The notes beneath the pieces are model-generated. The model was not told the DNA's origin. It ran no database searches and was given only the letters and a program-made list of their open reading frames with translations. A stretch of 64,000 bases of DNA. Source: Actinomycetota bacterium. GTDB taxonomy: Bacteria > Actinomycetota > Thermoleophilia > Gaiellales > Gaiellaceae. The position numbers and the translations under genes were made by a program. Positions 41,664-48,997 of this stretch are shown here, piece by piece (position 1 is the first letter of the stretch; each line of letters begins with the position of its first letter). The stretch is from NCBI GenBank assembly GCA_004366385.1, contig SIRU01000064.1, forward strand, positions 62,001 through 126,000, given 5' to 3'.

Positions 41664-42800
41664 GTGATCCGCCGACGAGCTAAGGGGGGCGGTCTGGCAG
41701 CAGCAAAATCCGAGAGCAGGGCAGCTCGCGCGCCGGTCGACGACGTCCTGGCGACCGACGAAGCACAACGACTGCTCGAGAGCGGCCTGCGCGACGGTCG
41801 TCTCGACGCCGACGAGGTCGCGCTCGCGCTCGACGAGCTCGAGCTCGAGCCGAGTCAGCTCGACGAGTTCTACGCCGCGCTGGACGACGCCCAGATCTCG
41901 GTCGTGCACGCGGGCGAGGAAGAGTCCGCCCCGGAGCAGCGGCCGGAGCCCGAGGTCGTGCCGGCGGCGACCGAGATCACGACGGACGCGCTCCAGCTCT
42001 TCCTCAAGGACATCGGGAAGGTGCCGCTGCTCACGGCGGCGCAGGAGGTCGAGCTCGCGAAGCGGATCGAGCGCGGGGACCACGGCGCGAAGCAGGCGAT
42101 GGTGGAGGCGAACCTCCGTCTGGTCGTCTCGATCGCGAAGCGCTACCGAAACCAGGGGCTTCCCTTCCTCGACCTGATCCAGGAGGGGACGATCGGGCTC
42201 GTGCGCGCCGCCGAGAAGTTCGACTACCGCAAGGGCTTCAAGTTCTCGACGTACGCCACCTGGTGGATCCGGCAGGCGGTCGCACGCGCGATCGCGGACA
42301 AGGGCCGGACGATCCGCATGCCCGTCCACGTCGTCGAGAAGCTGAACAGGATCCTCCGCGCGGAGCGCAAGCTGCGGGCGGAGAAGGGGCGGGAGCCGTC
42401 GATCGAGGAGATTGCGCGCGACGTCGACATGTCCATCGACGAGGTCGAGCACATTCGGCGGAGCGCGCAGACTCCCGTGTCCCTCGAGAAGCCGGTGGGC
42501 GACGACGACGAGTCCGAGTTCGGCCACTTCCTCGCGGACGACTCGACGCCGCTCCCCGACGAGCTCGCCGAGACGACGCTCCAGCGCGAAGCGCTCCGGA
42601 ACATCCTCGGCTCGCTCTCCGAGCGCGAGCGGAAGGTGCTCGAGCTCCGGTACGGGCTGGACGGCAACCAGCCGCGCACGCTCGACGAGGTCGGCCGCGC
42701 GTTCAACGTGACGCGCGAGCGCATCCGCCAGATCGAGCACCAGGGCCTGAAGAAGCTGCGCGCCCTCGCGGACGCGGCGCGCGTGCGCGACGTCGCCTGA
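41664..42800 (+). CDS. Sigma-70 family factor, primary-type (SigA/RpoD-like)
   Basis: About 378 residues from GTG 41664 (the true start is uncertain; the frame is open from 41622, and a purine-rich AAGGGGGGC lies at 41682-41690). Region 1.2 [24 protein letters not shown], region 2 [31 protein letters not shown], region 2.3-2.4 [19 protein letters not shown], region 3 [12 protein letters not shown], region 4.2 [24 protein letters not shown] are all intact, each given here in pieces. N-terminal acidic region is short, so it could be the primary factor or a group 2 factor. Confidence 0.92.
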   Translation: MIRRRAKGGGLAAAKSESRAARAPVDDVLATDEAQRLLESGLRDGRLDADEVALALDELELEPSQLDEFYAALDDAQISVVHAGEEESAPEQRPEPEVVPAATEITTDALQLFLKDIGKVPLLTAAQEVELAKRIERGDHGAKQAMVEANLRLVVSIAKRYRNQGLPFLDLIQEGTIGLVRAAEKFDYRKGFKFSTYATWWIRQAVARAIADKGRTIRMPVHVVEKLNRILRAERKLRAEKGREPSIEEIARDVDMSIDEVEHIRRSAQTPVSLEKPVGDDDESEFGHFLADDSTPLPDELAETTLQREALRNILGSLSERERKVLELRYGLDGNQPRTLDEVGRAFNVTRERIRQIEHQGLKKLRALADAARVRDVA

Positions 42801-42949
42801 CGCCCGCGCGCTCTGTCGGCCGGAGGCGCCTCGACTGCTCACGGCCGATCTCGGAGTCGCGCTGCTCGCGGCCGACCGCCTCGGCGATGTGAACCGGCAC
42901 CCAGTGCTCCGGGCCTGGTGGACGCGCTAGGTTGCGTCGGTACCGACCG

Positions 42950-42956
42950 AAAGGAG
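42950..42956 (+). promoter_or_regulatory. Strong Shine-Dalgarno AAAGGAG deciding the start at 42962
   Basis: AAAGGAG lies 5 to 6 bases before GTG 42962 and rules out earlier in-frame starts. TAGGTT at 42929-42934 is a possible -10. Confidence 0.65.
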
Positions 42957-42961
42957 TCGTT

Positions 42962-43294
42962 GTGTACGCACGTATCGCCCGCTTCGAGGGCAGAGACCCG
43001 GCCACGATCGACGAGCAGGTTGCGGAGCTGCGCCGGCAGATCCAGGGGATGCGGGAAGGCGGCCTGCCGCCGGACCTGCCCGAGGAGGCGCGGGTGCTGA
43101 CCGAGACGGTCACCCGCGTGCTCCAGCTCGTCGACCGTCGGACGGGAGCGGCCGTCGGCATCACGTTCTCCGAGACCGAGGACGACATGCGCCGCGCCGA
43201 CGAGGCTCTGAACGCGATGTCTCCCGGCGAGACCGGCGGCCGCCGGACGGGCGTCGAGATCTACGAGGTCGCGCTGGACGAGAGCTTCGGCTAG
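42962..43294 (+). CDS. Hypothetical protein, dimeric alpha/beta-barrel-like, 110 residues
   Basis: Not firmly assigned. YARIARFEGRDPATIDEQVAELRRQI resembles the start of antibiotic-biosynthesis-monooxygenase-like ferredoxin folds; later RVLQLVDRRTGAAVGITFSETEDDMRRADEAL is a typical strand-helix of that fold, ending VEIYEVALDE. No cofactor residues stand out. A strong ribosome binding site and a -10-like hexamer mark it as its own transcription unit. The M20 peptidase gene follows 31 bases downstream. Confidence 0.72.
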   Translation: MYARIARFEGRDPATIDEQVAELRRQIQGMREGGLPPDLPEEARVLTETVTRVLQLVDRRTGAAVGITFSETEDDMRRADEALNAMSPGETGGRRTGVEIYEVALDESFG

Positions 43295-43310
43295 GCGGAG
43301 CCTGCGCGAC

Positions 43311-43316
43311 TAGACT
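43311..43316 (+). promoter_or_regulatory. -10-like TAGACT, start at 43326
   Basis: TAGACT ends 9 bases before ATG 43326; no Shine-Dalgarno. Confidence 0.5.
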
Positions 43317-43325
43317 GCGCGCCCG

Positions 43326-44663
43326 ATGGCGCCCACGCACGAAGAGCTGCGCGACCAGCTCGCCGAGCTGATCGCGATCCCGTCTGTCAGCGCCGACCCC
43401 GCCCACGCCGACGACGTCGTCGCCGCCGCGGAGTGGGCGGCGGGACGCATCCGGGATGCGGGCGGCACGGCGGAGGTCGTCCCGTGGGACGGCGGGCGGC
43501 CGCTCGTGATCGGCGACGTCCCGGCGTCGAGCGGCGCCGACTCCGCACCCACCGTCCTCTGCTACGCGCACTTCGACGTCCAGCCGCCCGACCCGCTCGA
43601 CCTCTGGGAGTCGCCCCCGTTCGAGCTGACCGAGCGCGACGGCTGGCTGTACGCGCGCGGGGTTGCGGACGACAAGGCGCACCTCTTCCTGCTCGTGGAG
43701 GCCGCGCGCCAACTCGCCGACGAGGGCGCGCTCCCCGTGAACCTCCGGTTCGCGCTCGACTCGGAGGAGGAGGTCGGCGGCCAGTCGGTCGGCCAGTGGG
43801 TCGACGCGGACGAGCGCGGAGCGGACGCGGCGATCGTCTTCGACGGCGACACGTACGAGCGCGGCGTGCCCACCTTCTACACCGCGCTCCGCGGCCTCGC
43901 GTACTTCCACGTCGTGGTGCGCACGGGCGAGCGAGACATGCACTCCGGCATCTACGGCGGCGCCGCGCTGAACGCGATGCACGCGCTCATGCAGACGCTC
44001 TCGGCGGTGGTCCCGCGCGACGGGCGTATGCCGGAGCCGCTGCGCGCAGGGATCGACCCGCCGACGGAGGAGGAGCTCGACGGGTGGGCCGCGCTGCGGC
44101 CGGGCTCGGAGGTGCTGGCCGCGGCGGGGGCGACGCCGGCGGACGCAGACGCAGCGGAGGAGTTCTACGTCCGCACCTGGGGCGAGCCGGCGGTCGACGT
44201 CCACGGCCTCGCGGGAGGCTCGCCCGACCTCGTCAAGACCGTGCTCCCGGTGGAGGCGCGCGCGAACGTCTCCATCCGGCTCGCGCCCGGCCAGTCGGTG
44301 CAGGCGATCGCGGCCGCGTTCGAGCAGCTGCTCCGCGACGCCGCCCCCGCCGGCGCCGAGCTCTCGGTGGAGCTCCACTCGCACGGTGAGCCTGCGCGCG
44401 TGTCGCCCCATGCGCCCGCCCTCGAGCTCGCGCGCGAGGCGTTCGAGGCTGTCTTCGGTCGCGAGGCGATGCTCGTCCGCGTCGGCGGCTCGATCCCGGT
44501 CGCGGAGCGGATCGTCTCCAAGGGCATCCCCGCGATCGTCACCGGCCTCGCCACGCAGGACGCGAACGCGCACTCCCCGAACGAGAAGTTCCCTGCCGAG
44601 TACCTCACCCGCGGCGTCGAGGTCGTCCGCGAGACGTACCGGCGGCTCGGCGAGCTGGCATAG
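43326..44663 (+). CDS. M20 family metallopeptidase (dipeptidase-like)
   Basis: 445 residues. Zinc-dependent exopeptidase fold: first metal His in LCYAHFDVQPPDPLDLWESPPF, bridging Asp in YARGVADDKAHLF, catalytic Glu pair in ALDSEEEVGGQS, Asp ligand in VFDGDTYERG, and final His in NAHSPNEKF. The lid domain follows ERDMHSGIYGGAALNAMHAL. Related to carnosine dipeptidases and DapE-like enzymes; likely cleaves dipeptides in the cytoplasm. ATG 43326. Confidence 0.9.
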   Translation: MAPTHEELRDQLAELIAIPSVSADPAHADDVVAAAEWAAGRIRDAGGTAEVVPWDGGRPLVIGDVPASSGADSAPTVLCYAHFDVQPPDPLDLWESPPFELTERDGWLYARGVADDKAHLFLLVEAARQLADEGALPVNLRFALDSEEEVGGQSVGQWVDADERGADAAIVFDGDTYERGVPTFYTALRGLAYFHVVVRTGERDMHSGIYGGAALNAMHALMQTLSAVVPRDGRMPEPLRAGIDPPTEEELDGWAALRPGSEVLAAAGATPADADAAEEFYVRTWGEPAVDVHGLAGGSPDLVKTVLPVEARANVSIRLAPGQSVQAIAAAFEQLLRDAAPAGAELSVELHSHGEPARVSPHAPALELAREAFEAVFGREAMLVRVGGSIPVAERIVSKGIPAIVTGLATQDANAHSPNEKFPAEYLTRGVEVVRETYRRLGELA

Positions 44664-44697
44664 CCGTCCGGGGGACGCCGGCCCGCGCCGGCGCCGG

Positions 44698-44703
44698 TAC
44701 GCT
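44698..44703 (+). promoter_or_regulatory. -10-like TACGCT, leaderless start at 44710
   Basis: TACGCT ends 6 bases before ATG 44710; no Shine-Dalgarno. Confidence 0.5.
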
Positions 44704-44709
44704 GGGCCC

Positions 44710-45141
44710 ATGCCGAGGCTCGTCGGCATCAACCACGTCGCAGTCGAGGTCGGAGACGTCGACGAGGCGATCGCGTTCCTCGAGCGCATCTTCGACCACG
44801 TCCGCCTGCGCGGGCGCTCCTCGGGGATGGCCTTCGTCGACCTCGGCGACCAGTTCATCGCGCTCGCCCGCGGGATCACGCACACGCCGGATCACGACCG
44901 GCACATCGGCCTCGTCGTCGACGACCTCGAGGAGACGGTGCGCCGGCTGCGCGAGGCGGGCGTCGAGATCGTCGGGCACCACGACTTCCTCGACCCGTGG
45001 GGCAACCGCTGGCAGCTCGTCGACTACCGCGAGATCCAGTTCACGAAGACCGAGCGCGTGCTCCAGGGCATGGGCCTCGACGGGCTCGAGAAGTCCGAGC
45101 ACGCCATCGAGGAGCTGCGCGCGAAGGACCTTGCTGACTAG
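44710..45141 (+). CDS. VOC superfamily protein, 143 residues
   Basis: Vicinal oxygen chelate (glyoxalase/bleomycin resistance-like) fold: VGINHVAVEVGDVDEAIAFLE with the first His ligand, FVDLGDQFIALARGI, HIGLVVDDLEETVRRL with a second, and LVDYREIQFT with the last Glu. A metal-dependent lyase, isomerase or binding protein; the substrate is unknown. ATG follows TACGCT. Ends 3 bases before a Family C palindrome and is convergent with the HxlR gene. Confidence 0.82.
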   Translation: MPRLVGINHVAVEVGDVDEAIAFLERIFDHVRLRGRSSGMAFVDLGDQFIALARGITHTPDHDRHIGLVVDDLEETVRRLREAGVEIVGHHDFLDPWGNRWQLVDYREIQFTKTERVLQGMGLDGLEKSEHAIEELRAKDLAD

Positions 45142-45144
45142 GTC

Positions 45145-45167
45145 GTAGGGTGAGGCTTGCCTCGCCC
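45145..45167 (+). repeat. Family C palindrome at convergent gene junction, copy 3
   Basis: GTAGGG followed by TGAGGCTTGCCTCGCCC, the reverse orientation of 16428-16451 with one change. It lies between the stops at 45141 and 45186, again convergent. Confidence 0.8.
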
Positions 45168-45185
45168 GCCGAGGCGAGCTCCGCG

Positions 45186-45548
45186 TCAGGCGTCGTGGAC
45201 GCCGCAGCCGAGCCAGTCGTGGCCGAAGCGGCGCATCTCGTGCACGATCGGGAGCAGCGCGCGGCCCTTCTCCGTCAGCGCGTACTCGACGCGCGGCGGC
45301 GACTCCGGGTAGCTCCGCCGCGCGACGATGTCCTCCGACTCGAGCCAGCGGAGGCGCTCTGCGAGCGTGCGCGGGCTGATCCCGGCGCACGAGCGCTCGA
45401 GCTCGGTGAAGCGGCGCGGGCCCTCGGAGAGGTCGTGGACGATGAGCACCGTCCACTTCGAGCCGACGATCTCGGCCGCGCCGGCGACCGAGCACGTCGG
45501 GGCGGCGTGAACGGGGAGCATCGTGCGCGTCGAGGCGTGGGTGGCCAC
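45186..45548 (-). CDS. HxlR-type winged helix regulator
   Basis: About 120 residues from GTG 45548 (ATG 45521 also possible). HxlR signature: CSVAGAAEIVGSKWTVLIVHDLSEG, RRFTELERSCAGISPRTLAERLR and RVEYALTEKGRALLPIVHEM. Includes the conserved Cys near the N-terminus typical of redox-sensing members. Binds DNA as a dimer; targets are likely neighbours, possibly the methyltransferase or VOC gene, which is inference. Confidence 0.9.
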   Translation of the reverse strand: MATHASTRTMLPVHAAPTCSVAGAAEIVGSKWTVLIVHDLSEGPRRFTELERSCAGISPRTLAERLRWLESEDIVARRSYPESPPRVEYALTEKGRALLPIVHEMRRFGHDWLGCGVHDA

Positions 45549-45571
45549 GCTCGGATTGTACGACTGCCTGC

Positions 45572-46387
45572 TCAGGACGGCTTTCGCGCGGTGTAGAGCG
45601 ACGTCACGAGCGGCTTCGTCACGCTGCCGCCGAAGTCGCGCTCGGCTATCTCCGCGATCGAGTCGAGCAACCTCTCCCTGCGCTCGGAGTCGAGGGAGAG
45701 AACCGGCGAGAAGCTCCCGAACAACCCGCGAATGCCGTCCGTGTCCCACGTGTGCCACCACTCGATGCGGCACGGCAGCACGTCCGTCAGGCCGGCCCGC
45801 TCGAGCGCGGCGATGCGGTGCTCGGCGTCGTGCGCGAACGGCCGGCCACCCTCCACCGCCGACCGGCTTTGCGGTAGGCCTTCCATGAGGCCGTCCGTCG
45901 CAGCCCGGAACGGGTCCGGGCGGTTCGCGTCACCGAACGCCGTCCACCAGAGCGCGACCCAGCCTCCGGGCACGAGCGCGTCGCGGATCCTCGCGAGCCC
46001 GATCTCCTCGTCGACCCAGTGGAACGACGATGCGGCGACGGCGAGGTCGAAGGCCGCGTCCGGGAGGTCGGCGTCCTCGAGCGTGCTCTCGCGGATGTCG
46101 ACGCGCGCGTCGAGCCTGCCGGCGAGGAACTCGGCGAGCGCGGGGTCGGGCTCCAGCGCGACGATCGGCGCTGCGCCGAGCTCGAGCAGCCGGCGGGTCG
46201 CCTGGCCCGTCCCCGGCCCCACTTCGAGGACGCGGGTGCCGGGCCTGAGGCCGCACCGCTCGCGAAGGATGTCGTAGACCTCGTCCGCGTGCCCCGGCCG
46301 CCCGAGCTCGTAGGCGGCAGGATCGGAGCCGAACAGCCGCCGGCCGTCGGTCTTCGCGACGCGCGCGCAACCCTCGGTGTCAGACAC
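45572..46387 (-). CDS. SAM-dependent methyltransferase (class I), about 271 residues
   Basis: Class I methyltransferase: motif I TRVLEVGPGTGQATRRLLE, post-I ALEPDPALAEFLAG, motif II FDLAVAASSFHWVDE and motif III ALVPGGWVALWWT. N-terminal FGSDPAAYELGRPGHADEVY is typical of trans-aconitate or ubiquinone-like members; the substrate is unknown. GTG 46387 is the most plausible start and lies inside the Family B palindrome (GTG-TCT-GAC-ACC), so the repeat supplies the start codon; the frame continues to 46438. Downstream of the amidohydrolase on the same strand. Confidence 0.8.
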   Translation of the reverse strand: MSDTEGCARVAKTDGRRLFGSDPAAYELGRPGHADEVYDILRERCGLRPGTRVLEVGPGTGQATRRLLELGAAPIVALEPDPALAEFLAGRLDARVDIRESTLEDADLPDAAFDLAVAASSFHWVDEEIGLARIRDALVPGGWVALWWTAFGDANRPDPFRAATDGLMEGLPQSRSAVEGGRPFAHDAEHRIAALERAGLTDVLPCRIEWWHTWDTDGIRGLFGSFSPVLSLDSERRERLLDSIAEIAERDFGGSVTKPLVTSLYTARKPS

Positions 46388-46550
46388 CGAATCTCGCCTG
46401 TCCGGTTCCGACGTGGCCGGCGGCAGCATGTCCCTCAACGGTCAGATGCCCTCCAGCCCCTATGGGAGGCCAAATCGCATGTGGGACGATTGTTGCGAAC
46501 TCGGCACGCCTCCCCCTTGACAGAACCGGTGTCTGACACCGGTTTTTATA
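46373..46550 (+). repeat. Family B palindromic element, copy 2 (about 175 bp)
   Basis: Bounded by GGTGTCAGACACC (46376-46388) and GGTGTCTGACACC (46528-46540), the latter followed by GGTTTTTATAAAG. The right part matches copy 1, including CTTGACA and TGTGGGACGATTG. Located between the amidohydrolase stop (46562) and the methyltransferase start. Confidence 0.8.
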
Positions 46551-46561
46551 AAGCGCGGACG

Positions 46562-48088
46562 TCAGCCCCAGGGCGGCGGGTTGTGCGTCCAGTGGCCGCC
46601 GACCATCGTCGCCACCACCTCGACGGACTCGAGCTCGTCCGGCGGGCACTCGAGGGGGTCGCGGGAGAGGACGACGAGGTCGGCGAGGTAGCCGGGGAGG
46701 AGCTTGCCGCGGCGGCGCTCGTCGCCCGCGAGCCACGCTGGGTTGACCGTCGTCGCCGCCAAGGCCTCCTCGACCGTCACCCGCTGGTCGGGATGCCACG
46801 CGTCGCGCTCGTCGATCGTGCGCAGCACGCCCGCGCGTATCCCGGCGAGCGGGTCGAGCTCCTCGACCGGCGCATCCGACCCGTTCGCGACGAGCGCGCC
46901 CGAGTCCCACAGCGACCGGAACGCGTACGCGCCCTCCGCCCGCTCGCCCCAGAAGCGCTCCGCGAGGTCACGGTCGGAGGGCGCGTGCGAGAACTGGACC
47001 GAGCACGCCACCCCGAGCGCCGCGAAGCGCCCCACATCCTCTGGGGCGAGGCACTGTGCGTGCTCGACCCGCTGCCGGAGCCCGAGCGGCGCCCACTCCG
47101 CCCGCGTCGCCTCGAACGCGTCCAGCGCAGCGCGATTCGCCAGGTCCCCGATCGCGTGCACGCCCACCGGCCACCCGGCCTGCGCGCCGCGGCGCACGAT
47201 CTCCGCCAGCTCCTCGCCGCTTGTGATCACGACGCCAGACCCGTCGAGCATCCACGCCGTCTGCGACCCGAGCGTCCCGTCCATGAACGCCTTCAGGTAG
47301 CCGATCCGGAGGAAGTCGTCGCCGATCGGCGAGCGCAGCCCCAGCGCCTCGAGCTCCGGCAGCCGCTCGTACGGCACCGACTGCCAGACCCGCAGGGCCA
47401 GACCCCCGTCCGCGTGGATCCGCTGGAAGATCCCGGCCGCGCCGAGCCAGCCGTCCTTGTCGTGGATCGCGGTCACGCCACGCGAGGCCGCGACCCGCAG
47501 ACCCTCGCGGGTCGCGTCCACGAGCTCGTCCTGGCTCGGCATCGCGAACCGCTCGCGGAACTGCCACGCGGACTCCTCGCGGAGCACGCCGGTCAGCTCG
47601 CCGTGGCCGTCGCGCTCCACGACCCCGCCCTCGACCTGGAGATCGCCGCCCGCGAGCGCGAGCGCGGCCGAGTTGAGCCAGAGCGAGTGGTAGTCCTTCG
47701 AGAAGAGGAGGGCGGGCGTGTCGCCCGTGACCTCGTCCAGCGCGGCCGCCGTCGGCTGCACGTCCCACTCCGCCGAGCGCCAGCCCGTCCCCCGGATCCA
47801 CGACCCGCGGCGGGGGTGAGCCTGCACGCGCTCGAGCGCCTCCGCCAGCGACGCGACACCCTCCAACTGCACGTCGTGCTGCGCGAGCGCCCACGACGGG
47901 AAGTGGACGTGCGAATCGGTGAAGCCCGGGACGACGCAGCGCCTGCCGAGGTCGACGACGTCCGGCGTCGGGAGAGCCCACTCGTGCGTCCCGACCCCGC
48001 CCGCGATCCGGTCGCCGGCGATCCCGAGCCCGCGCGCGAGCGGCAGCGAGGGATCCATGGTGCGGACGACCCCGTTTTCGAGGATCAT
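46562..48088 (-). CDS. Amidohydrolase family protein (YtcJ-like)
   Basis: 508 residues. Amidohydrolase barrel: VVPGFTDSHVHFPSWAL with the first metal His pair, LLFSKDYHSLWLNSAAL, TAIHDKDGWLGAAG, YLKAFMDGTLGSQTAWM, VGVHAIGDLANRAALDAFE and RVEHAQCLAPED; the final Asp is in ANGSDAPVEELDPLAGI. The C-terminal VTVEEALAATTVNPAWLAG and adjacent beta strands close the fold. Hydrolyses C-N bonds of amides or amidines; the substrate is unknown. ATG 48088, with TATCGT 7 bases upstream. Confidence 0.9.
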   Translation of the reverse strand: MILENGVVRTMDPSLPLARGLGIAGDRIAGGVGTHEWALPTPDVVDLGRRCVVPGFTDSHVHFPSWALAQHDVQLEGVASLAEALERVQAHPRRGSWIRGTGWRSAEWDVQPTAAALDEVTGDTPALLFSKDYHSLWLNSAALALAGGDLQVEGGVVERDGHGELTGVLREESAWQFRERFAMPSQDELVDATREGLRVAASRGVTAIHDKDGWLGAAGIFQRIHADGGLALRVWQSVPYERLPELEALGLRSPIGDDFLRIGYLKAFMDGTLGSQTAWMLDGSGVVITSGEELAEIVRRGAQAGWPVGVHAIGDLANRAALDAFEATRAEWAPLGLRQRVEHAQCLAPEDVGRFAALGVACSVQFSHAPSDRDLAERFWGERAEGAYAFRSLWDSGALVANGSDAPVEELDPLAGIRAGVLRTIDERDAWHPDQRVTVEEALAATTVNPAWLAGDERRRGKLLPGYLADLVVLSRDPLECPPDELESVEVVATMVGGHWTHNPPPWG

Positions 48089-48095
48089 GGCGGCG

Positions 48096-48101
48096 ACGAT
48101 A
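48096..48101 (-). promoter_or_regulatory. -10-like TATCGT for the amidohydrolase gene
   Basis: Minus-strand TATCGT ending 7 bases before ATG 48088; no Shine-Dalgarno. Divergent from the VOC gene at 48122. Confidence 0.45.
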
Positions 48102-48121
48102 ACGACGCGAGAGGAGCGGGG

Positions 48122-48484
48122 ATGATCGACCACACCGCCGTCAACGTCACCGACTTCGAGGCCGCCAAGGCCTTCTACTCCAAGGCGCTCGAGCCGCTCG
48201 GCTACTCACTCGCGTTCGAGGCGGGCGAGTTCATGGGCTTCGCCGACCGGCACGGGCTCGACCTCGGCGTCGTGCGACGCGACCCGGTCGGCGGCGCCCA
48301 CGTCGCCTTCAAGTGCCCGGATCACGCGACCGTGAACGCGTTCTACGAGGCGGCGATGGCCGCGGGCGCGAAGGACAACGGCCCGCCCGGCCTGCGCACG
48401 CACTACCACGAGCACTACTACGCCGCCTTCGTCCACGACGCCGACGGCAACAACATCGAGGCCGTCTGCCAGCAGCCGCAGTGA
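48122..48484 (+). CDS. VOC superfamily protein, tandem copy 1, 120 residues
   Basis: Glyoxalase-like fold: MIDHTAVNVTDFEAAKAFYS, HGLDLGVVRRDPVGGAHVAF and YYAAFVHDADGNNIEAVC. The His, Asp-Gly-Asn and final Glu pattern fits a metal-binding VOC monomer. ATG 48122 with GAGAGGAGCGGGG as ribosome site. Its stop overlaps the next gene's GTG by 4 bases; the two proteins are clearly paralogous. Confidence 0.85.
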   Translation: MIDHTAVNVTDFEAAKAFYSKALEPLGYSLAFEAGEFMGFADRHGLDLGVVRRDPVGGAHVAFKCPDHATVNAFYEAAMAAGAKDNGPPGLRTHYHEHYYAAFVHDADGNNIEAVCQQPQ

Positions 48485-48843
48485 CCGTCGCGCACGTCGC
48501 CGTCAACGTGTCGGACTGGGAGCGCGCGCGGCGCTTCTACGACGCGGTGCTCGCCTTGTTCGGCTACCGGGTCGTGTACGAGGAGGAGGGCGCGCTCGCG
48601 TACTACGCGGACGCGCGCGGGCTCGACTTCGGGCTCGGCCGGCGCGACCCGGTCGGCGGCGCCCACGTCGCGTTCGACGTGGAGGATCGCGCGACGGTCG
48701 ACCGCTTCCACGAGACTGCGCTCGCGGCCGGCGGCACCGACAACGGCTCGCCGGGGATCCGCGCCAAGTACGCGCCGGACTACTACGCCGCGTTCGTGCT
48801 CGACCCCGACGGGAACAACATCGAGGCGATGTGCCACGGGTGA
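48481..48843 (+). CDS. VOC superfamily protein, tandem copy 2, 120 residues
   Basis: Close paralogue of the preceding gene, same length and same motifs (VAHVAVNVSDWERARRFYDA, GLGRRDPVGGAHVAF, YYAAFVLDPDGNNIEAMC). Translationally coupled by a GTGA overlap. Probably a recent tandem duplication allowing a heterodimer or divergence in substrate; a third relative lies at 51569 with the same ending DGNNVEAVYHG. Confidence 0.85.
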   Translation: MTVAHVAVNVSDWERARRFYDAVLALFGYRVVYEEEGALAYYADARGLDFGLGRRDPVGGAHVAFDVEDRATVDRFHETALAAGGTDNGSPGIRAKYAPDYYAAFVLDPDGNNIEAMCHG

Positions 48844-48917
48844 CCGAAGGCGAGGAGCGCGAGGCCTAGGCCGAGGCGACCCTCGCCCGGACGACTCGGA
48901 GAACCCCGAGGCGCTTT

Positions 48918-48932
48918 GTGGCTCTGAGCCAC
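48918..48932 (+). repeat. Palindrome GTGGCTC-T-GAGCCAC
   Basis: 7-bp arms around a single T in the 154-base gap before the acyl-CoA dehydrogenase gene. Same odd-centre geometry as Family B, different arms. A diverged Family C-like stretch (GGCGAGG...CCCTCGCC) precedes it at 48850-48888. No partner copy was seen in the window. Confidence 0.5.
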
Positions 48933-48985
48933 TTGGGCCGTCCTTGCGCTCCGCTCGTCGAGCGAGGAACGGGTGCGAGTCGCCC

Positions 48986-48991
48986 TAGAAT
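48986..48991 (+). promoter_or_regulatory. -10-like TAGAAT, leaderless start at 48998
   Basis: TAGAAT ends 6 bases before GTG 48998; no Shine-Dalgarno. One of the best matches to the common hexamer. Confidence 0.6.
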
Positions 48992-48997
48992 GCGCGC

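Noticed and set aside
42801-42949. Possible short minus-strand coding remnant (EHWVPVHIAEAVG) between the sigma factor and the next gene
   Set aside because: Too short, no start/stop logic of its own, and no family recognised; more likely intergenic sequence.
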